64,000 bases of DNA from contig JAQVMW010000002.1 in the NCBI GenBank assembly GCA_028703445.1, positions 62,001 to 126,000 of the forward strand, in the 5' to 3' direction. A program made the translations under genes and the position numbers. The notes under the pieces were generated by a model. That model made no database searches and was not told the origin of the DNA. It worked only from the letters and a program-made list of their open reading frames with translations. The stretch comes from Candidatus Peribacteraceae bacterium (GTDB lineage: Bacteria; Patescibacteriota; Gracilibacteria; Peribacterales; Peribacteraceae). This document shows, piece after piece, positions 60,937-64,000 of this stretch. Position 1 is the first letter of the stretch, and each line of letters begins with the position of its first letter.

Positions 60937-61569
60937 CTACTGTGCGGAAGTAAGAGTTTCCCTCCCTCGAGGACCGGTTATTTTTGAAATATACAACCTC
61001 CGACTTTCTGCTCTTGGTCTCTCGTCTCTCTTTCCTAATTTATATCCTCGTGCAAGGAGCATGCCATTCACCTCTGTCTCCAACTGCCAAAGCTGCTGCA
61101 GCGAGATTTCAAACTCCCGCACAAATACAGTCTCAGGAATGGTCCGGGTGCGACGTCCATGATTCGTTTTGGCTTCCAGCAGCTTCAAGACCAATCTATC
61201 TGCCAAAACATCTGTGGATTCTCTTTCGAGTAAATCCACAAACATTCCCTTCGGTCCCAAAGAAGGGTTGAGAACGATCGAACGTCTGGGTCGGAGTTGT
61301 CCCTCCAGCCGCGAGCGCAATGTCTGGCAAAGACGGAGAGTCGTCTTTTCTTGGCATCTTTGTTCTATAGCCGACAGAGTTGAAATATCAGCCTGGATCT
61401 GTTGAGCATTTGTTGGGCGGAGCTGCTCTTCGATTTTTCTTCTCAGTGCACGACAGAGACCAACAATTTCACCATTTTCTGCATACAGTTTTTCAATCTT
61501 TTCCAATGATGCAATATCCCGTTGAATCAGTTCGGGCGAAAGAATGCCGTCGTCGGACGTCTCGGCCAT
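60937..61569 (-). CDS. Hypothetical protein with tandem helical repeat
   Basis: 210 aa. Two ~38-residue helical repeats: IQRDIASLEKIEKLYAENG..LCRALRRKIEEQLRP and IQADISTLSAIEQRCQEKT..LCQTLRSRLEGQLRP (about residues 15-93). A basic C-terminal half ends in RLYISKITGPRGRETL. Not recognised. It stands directly upstream of rnpB on the same strand, with ~38 bp between. Confidence 0.72.
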   Translation of the reverse strand: MAETSDDGILSPELIQRDIASLEKIEKLYAENGEIVGLCRALRRKIEEQLRPTNAQQIQADISTLSAIEQRCQEKTTLRLCQTLRSRLEGQLRPRRSIVLNPSLGPKGMFVDLLERESTDVLADRLVLKLLEAKTNHGRRTRTIPETVFVREFEISLQQLWQLETEVNGMLLARGYKLGKRDERPRAESRRLYISKITGPRGRETLTSAQ

Positions 61570-61677
61570 AATGATATTATAAATATATATCTGAAAACAT
61601 CAACATTTATGTTTGGCTTATCGTGGAGCGAAGATTTTGGAGCCTCTTTTAGGGATTTGTCCGGCTTCGTTTGTGGG

Positions 61678-61938
61678 CTACCATTGCAGATCATCTTGGT
61701 CGTGAGGCAGGCCAATCGTGTCGCACATCTGGCGATTATTGAGGCTCACATCATCGTCAACTTCATCCTGCGCGGGTTGCCAACCGAAACGTTGAAGATC
61801 GAGAGTGCGTGCATCTACGATGCGACCGGAAATTTCCTGAAGAGCGGCCGTGATCCGATCTCCCGTATTTTTGATGCTTTCGGATTCGGGCGTGAGTTGA
61901 GGTGATTGGCCGTTCATTGTGTCGATATGCTCTGCCAT
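61678..61938 (-). CDS. Small acidic hypothetical protein
   Basis: 86 aa, acidic (DEVDDDVSLNN, HDQDDLQW), no signal peptide. The opposite-strand frame is less protein-like. Possibly the first gene of a unit with the 210-aa protein and rnpB. Not recognised. Confidence 0.5.
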   Translation of the reverse strand: MAEHIDTMNGQSPQLTPESESIKNTGDRITAALQEISGRIVDARTLDLQRFGWQPAQDEVDDDVSLNNRQMCDTIGLPHDQDDLQW

Positions 61939-62063
61939 AAATGTGGGGGGTGTTAATGATAACCAGTAAGAGGCCGACCTTCCGCGCGATCATAATTGAG
62001 CGTCGCACACTGTGCAATCCGCGCTATCTGTAGCAACGCAGGGCAGTGCGGGAATCTTGCTTT

Positions 62064-62096
62064 GTCCTCCTTCGCTCCTTCGGAGCTACGGAGGAC
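62064..62096. repeat. GTCCTCC...GGAGGAC palindromic mini-repeat
   Basis: GTCCTCC-TTC-GCTCC-TTC-GGAGC-TAC-GGAGGAC, a two-tier perfect hairpin. Related to the sequence inside mfd at 20851-20880. Confidence 0.7.
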
Positions 62097-62228
62097 ACAG
62101 TATCTTCGGCCTCATGCTGCGCCTGCGGCTTGCACTCGACTCGAATTCAACTGTGGAGCCGCTTCTCCCATGTGGGACTGCGATCCAAGCCTTTCGCACG
62201 GCGCTCTTCGCGCTTGTGCTCAAGAGCT

Positions 62229-62303
62229 TGGCTCTGGGAGAGGGATTTGAACCCCGGACCTACTCATTACAAGTGAGTTGCTCTACCACTGAGCAGAAAG
62301 AGA
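62229..62303 (-). pseudogene. Decayed tandem copy of tRNA-Thr
   Basis: 75 nt in exact register with the intact tRNA. 52 nt (62243-62294) covering D-arm, anticodon arm and most of the T-arm are identical, and CCA is kept at 62229-62231. But the acceptor arms are TCTCTTT and TCCCAGA, which pair at only three positions, and the T-stem has one mismatch and one wobble. Unlikely to be functional. Confidence 0.8.
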
Positions 62304-62378
62304 TGGAGCCGCTTCGGGGATTTGAACCCCGGACCTACTCATTACAAGTGAGTTGCTCTACCACTGAGCTAAAGCGGC
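62304..62378 (-). tRNA. tRNA-Thr (UGU)
   Basis: Acceptor stem GCCGCTT/AAGCGGC, D-arm GCTC-AGTGGTAGA-GC, anticodon stem ACTCA/TGAGT with loop CTTGTAA (anticodon UGU), T-arm CGGGG-TTCAAAT-CCCCG, and encoded CCA. Discriminator U. Confidence 0.96.
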
Positions 62379-62461
62379 ACATGTATCGGGATGGCAGAAA
62401 GATCAATGTATTCACACGAGCAAAGCCATTTTATCTGACGCTGTGGCAGGCCGCAGCTAGG

Positions 62462-62478
62462 CACTGAGCTAAAGCGGC
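62462..62478 (-). repeat. Fragment of the tRNA-Thr 5' end
   Basis: CACTGAGCTAAAGCGGC, identical to the first 17 nt of tRNA-Thr (62362-62378), 100 bp upstream of the intact gene. Could mark a past recombination or insertion event. Confidence 0.7.
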
Positions 62479-62583
62479 TTTCGTGATGCCAGTATAGGGT
62501 AAATCCCGCGCTGCAGAGTAGAGGTGTTTCCTCTTGATTTCAGTGTTAGAAATATATAACATACCGGTGTTTCCCCTCTTCTC

Positions 62584-62973
62584 ATGACGCTCAAGCACTA
62601 CACCACTTTCCGTATCATGATTGCGGTCCTCCTTTCCGCATTCATTGCTTCATCCATCGTCCGGCACGACTACTTCTGGCCGATTGTCGCGATGGTTTTG
62701 GCCATGCTCATTCTTTTCGCGCTGCGTTCACGCGTAAAAGAGATTCTCGCTGATGAGCGCGATTATGTCCTTGGAGGAAAAGCGGCGCGCTGGGCCATGC
62801 AACTGTTCAGCCTTATTGCAGTGATCGCGATGTTCATTTTTCTCAATCTGGGCGAGAGCGATCCCCAGATGACCGTCATCGCGCACGTTCTTGCCTACTC
62901 GGTCTGTGCCCTGATGCTTCTCTATTCCGCTCTCTTCGGGATCTTTCGGCGCTTCAATATCCCAGTTCGATGA
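62584..62973 (+). CDS. DUF2178-like membrane protein
   Basis: 129 aa, four membrane helices in two pairs, split by a cytoplasmic loop with [24 protein letters not shown]. The ADERD...A segment is typical of DUF2178 proteins, which are usually encoded with a small XRE regulator, as here. Overlaps the next gene by 4 bp (ATGA). Function unknown. Confidence 0.8.
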   Translation: MTLKHYTTFRIMIAVLLSAFIASSIVRHDYFWPIVAMVLAMLILFALRSRVKEILADERDYVLGGKAARWAMQLFSLIAVIAMFIFLNLGESDPQMTVIAHVLAYSVCALMLLYSALFGIFRRFNIPVR

Positions 62974-63158
62974 AGAATCGCATCCGCGAATTCCGCATGC
63001 AGAAGAATATGACGCAGGATGCCCTCGCGCAGGCTGCGGGCGTCCGCCGCGAGACGATCGTATTTCTCGAGCAGGGCAAGTACAACCCGTCCCTGGAGCT
63101 GGCGCATAATGTTGCGGTTGCACTGGGCCAAACCATTGATTCGCTATTTTCGTTCTAG
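62970..63158 (+). CDS. XRE-family (Cro/CI-type) helix-turn-helix regulator
   Basis: 62 aa, only an HTH_3 domain: [19 protein letters not shown] and [20 protein letters not shown] are the family core (YozG-like). Translationally coupled to the DUF2178 gene, so it probably regulates this pair. Confidence 0.92.
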   Translation: MKNRIREFRMQKNMTQDALAQAAGVRRETIVFLEQGKYNPSLELAHNVAVALGQTIDSLFSF

Positions 63159-63197
63159 GATAAGGAGCCCAAGGATATTCGTAGTACACTTTCTCTC

Positions 63198-64000
63198 GTG
63201 AAACGTTCTGAGCTCCTTCTCGGCCTGCTGCGTTTGCCCGTCGACGCCCTGGCGGTGATGGCTGCGCTTCTGCTCGCCTATCGGCTGCGCGAAGCGCAGG
63301 TGGACCTTGTTCCCGGCGTACAGCTCCTGGAGCCGGCGACCACGCTCCCCCCGCTCGGGTTCTACACGGATACATTCGTGCTGCCGAGTATGGGCGTCTT
63401 TCTCGTTCTGGCGGCGGTCATGGGCTTGTACGCGCTTCGCTCCACGAGGAGCGCCTGGTGGGAAATGGGAGGCGTCATCGTCGCATCGTTGCTCTGGCTC
63501 GTCCTTGTCGTGGCGTGGTTTTTCTTCGTCGAGAAGCAGCTCTTCTATTCCCGCATACTCCTCTTCCACGCCATTTTCTTTCTGGTGTTTTTCAGCGTGG
63601 CAGGCCGGACAACGCTCGTCTTGCTCCAGCGCGCGATGCTTAGGCTCGGCATCGGCGTGCGCATCGTCGTATCGGTGGGGCGGCACACGATCACCTCTCT
63701 CGCCCGACGCACACTCGAGCGCGATTGTCGCTACCGGTACGTCGGACATTTGGAGGATCTGGCGGGTATCCGCCGTCTCGCACATGTGCCTGTCATCGAT
63801 CTTGTTTTGCAGACGGATCCCAACCCGGATAGCGAAGAGACGGTGGAATTGATCGATTTCTGCCGCAGCCGCCATATCGGGTACGGATTCTTTCCGCCGG
63901 TTTTCTCAGATGTTCCGCATCAGCTTCGCATCGAGCGGTTGGGGATGCTCCCGATGATGCGTTTTCAACCGACCCCTCTGGATGGCTGGGGACGCATTGT
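63198..64000 (+). CDS. Polyprenyl glycosylphosphotransferase, N-terminal part
   Basis: Open to the right edge; 267 codons visible from GTG 63198. Four or five hydrophobic segments (LLGLLRLPVDALAVMAALLL, LPSMGVFLVLAAVMGLYAL, VIVASLLWLVLVVAWFFF, ILLFHAIFFLVFF) precede a CoA-binding-like domain (RIVVSVGRHTITSLARRTL, IDLVLQT). This is the arrangement of WbaP/EpsE-type enzymes that load the first sugar phosphate on undecaprenyl phosphate; the catalytic domain lies beyond the window. It would start the surface glycan that the flippase at 29401 exports. Confidence 0.8.
   Translation, partial: MKRSELLLGLLRLPVDALAVMAALLLAYRLREAQVDLVPGVQLLEPATTLPPLGFYTDTFVLPSMGVFLVLAAVMGLYALRSTRSAWWEMGGVIVASLLWLVLVVAWFFFVEKQLFYSRILLFHAIFFLVFFSVAGRTTLVLLQRAMLRLGIGVRIVVSVGRHTITSLARRTLERDCRYRYVGHLEDLAGIRRLAHVPVIDLVLQTDPNPDSEETVELIDFCRSRHIGYGFFPPVFSDVPHQLRIERLGMLPMMRFQPTPLDGWGRI

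Noticed and set aside
61522-61905. 127-codon plus-strand frame
   Set aside because: Overlaps the more protein-like 86-aa minus frame and the start of the 210-aa gene; no family likeness.
63144-63875. 243-codon minus-strand frame at the right end
   Set aside because: Antisense to the glycosylphosphotransferase, whose frame has clear membrane helices and a CoA-binding-like domain.

Overview
The window reads as a chromosomal segment of an uncultured bacterium of the Candidate Phyla Radiation, most likely Peregrinibacteria/Peribacteria. This is inference: no rRNA is present. Supporting signs are many short lineage-specific orphan proteins among slim housekeeping genes, a type IV pilus locus with Ser-rich exported proteins, and the presence of HppA, RNase J, NrdR and an archaeal-like RibL-type nucleotidyltransferase. 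TGA is used as a normal stop (several ATGA overlaps), so this is not a TGA=Gly lineage. I see no prophage, IS element or CRISPR array.

Layout. 1-2639: two coupled genes for a zincin-like protein and an exported Cys-rich protein. 2738-11796: dnaE, tsaC, small orphans, nrdR, aspS and a coiled-coil protein; then tRNA-Leu(UAG). 12476-21210: an orphan, homospermidine synthase, two coiled-coil/helical proteins and mfd. 21506-26897: dnaN beside an AT-rich region with DnaA boxes (candidate oriC), a sugar nucleotidyltransferase and several orphans. 26914-36075: a ComEC-like metallo-hydrolase, an FN3 surface protein, a polysaccharide flippase, pyrB-pyrC, a HAD phosphatase and RNase J. 36302-41736: a degenerate PP2C-like/membrane/propeller-like protein, a RibL-like enzyme, a Ser-rich membrane protein, prepilin peptidase, smpB and recR. 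41741-43990: a PLP-fold protein lacking the usual lysine, divergent from a TrmB-type regulator. 44128-48883: purH, a micro-ORF transcription unit and hppA. 49064-58672: the type IV pilus locus (response regulator, pilB, pilC, four minor prepilins, major pilin). 58820-64000: PAS histidine kinase, RNase P RNA, orphans, tRNA-Thr with a decayed tandem copy, DUF2178 plus XRE regulator, and the start of a polyprenyl glycosylphosphotransferase.

The most distinctive system is the pilus locus. Its four minor prepilins follow the order H-like, I-like, K-like (no Glu5), J-like, matching the tip-priming complex of type II secretion/type IV pili. Two of them carry very large exported domains: a 955-aa protein with an internally duplicated domain, and a 515-aa protein with a beta-propeller-like tail. 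This suggests a pilus tip turned into a composite adhesin. The prepilin peptidase is about 10 kb away; the histidine kinase next to the major pilin and the receiver protein before pilB may form a control pair.

Regulation. Several genes have a -10 box only 6-8 nt before the ATG, so leaderless transcripts look common. Intergenic palindromic mini-repeats are frequent, and at least two appear to lie inside housekeeping reading frames (tsaC, mfd).
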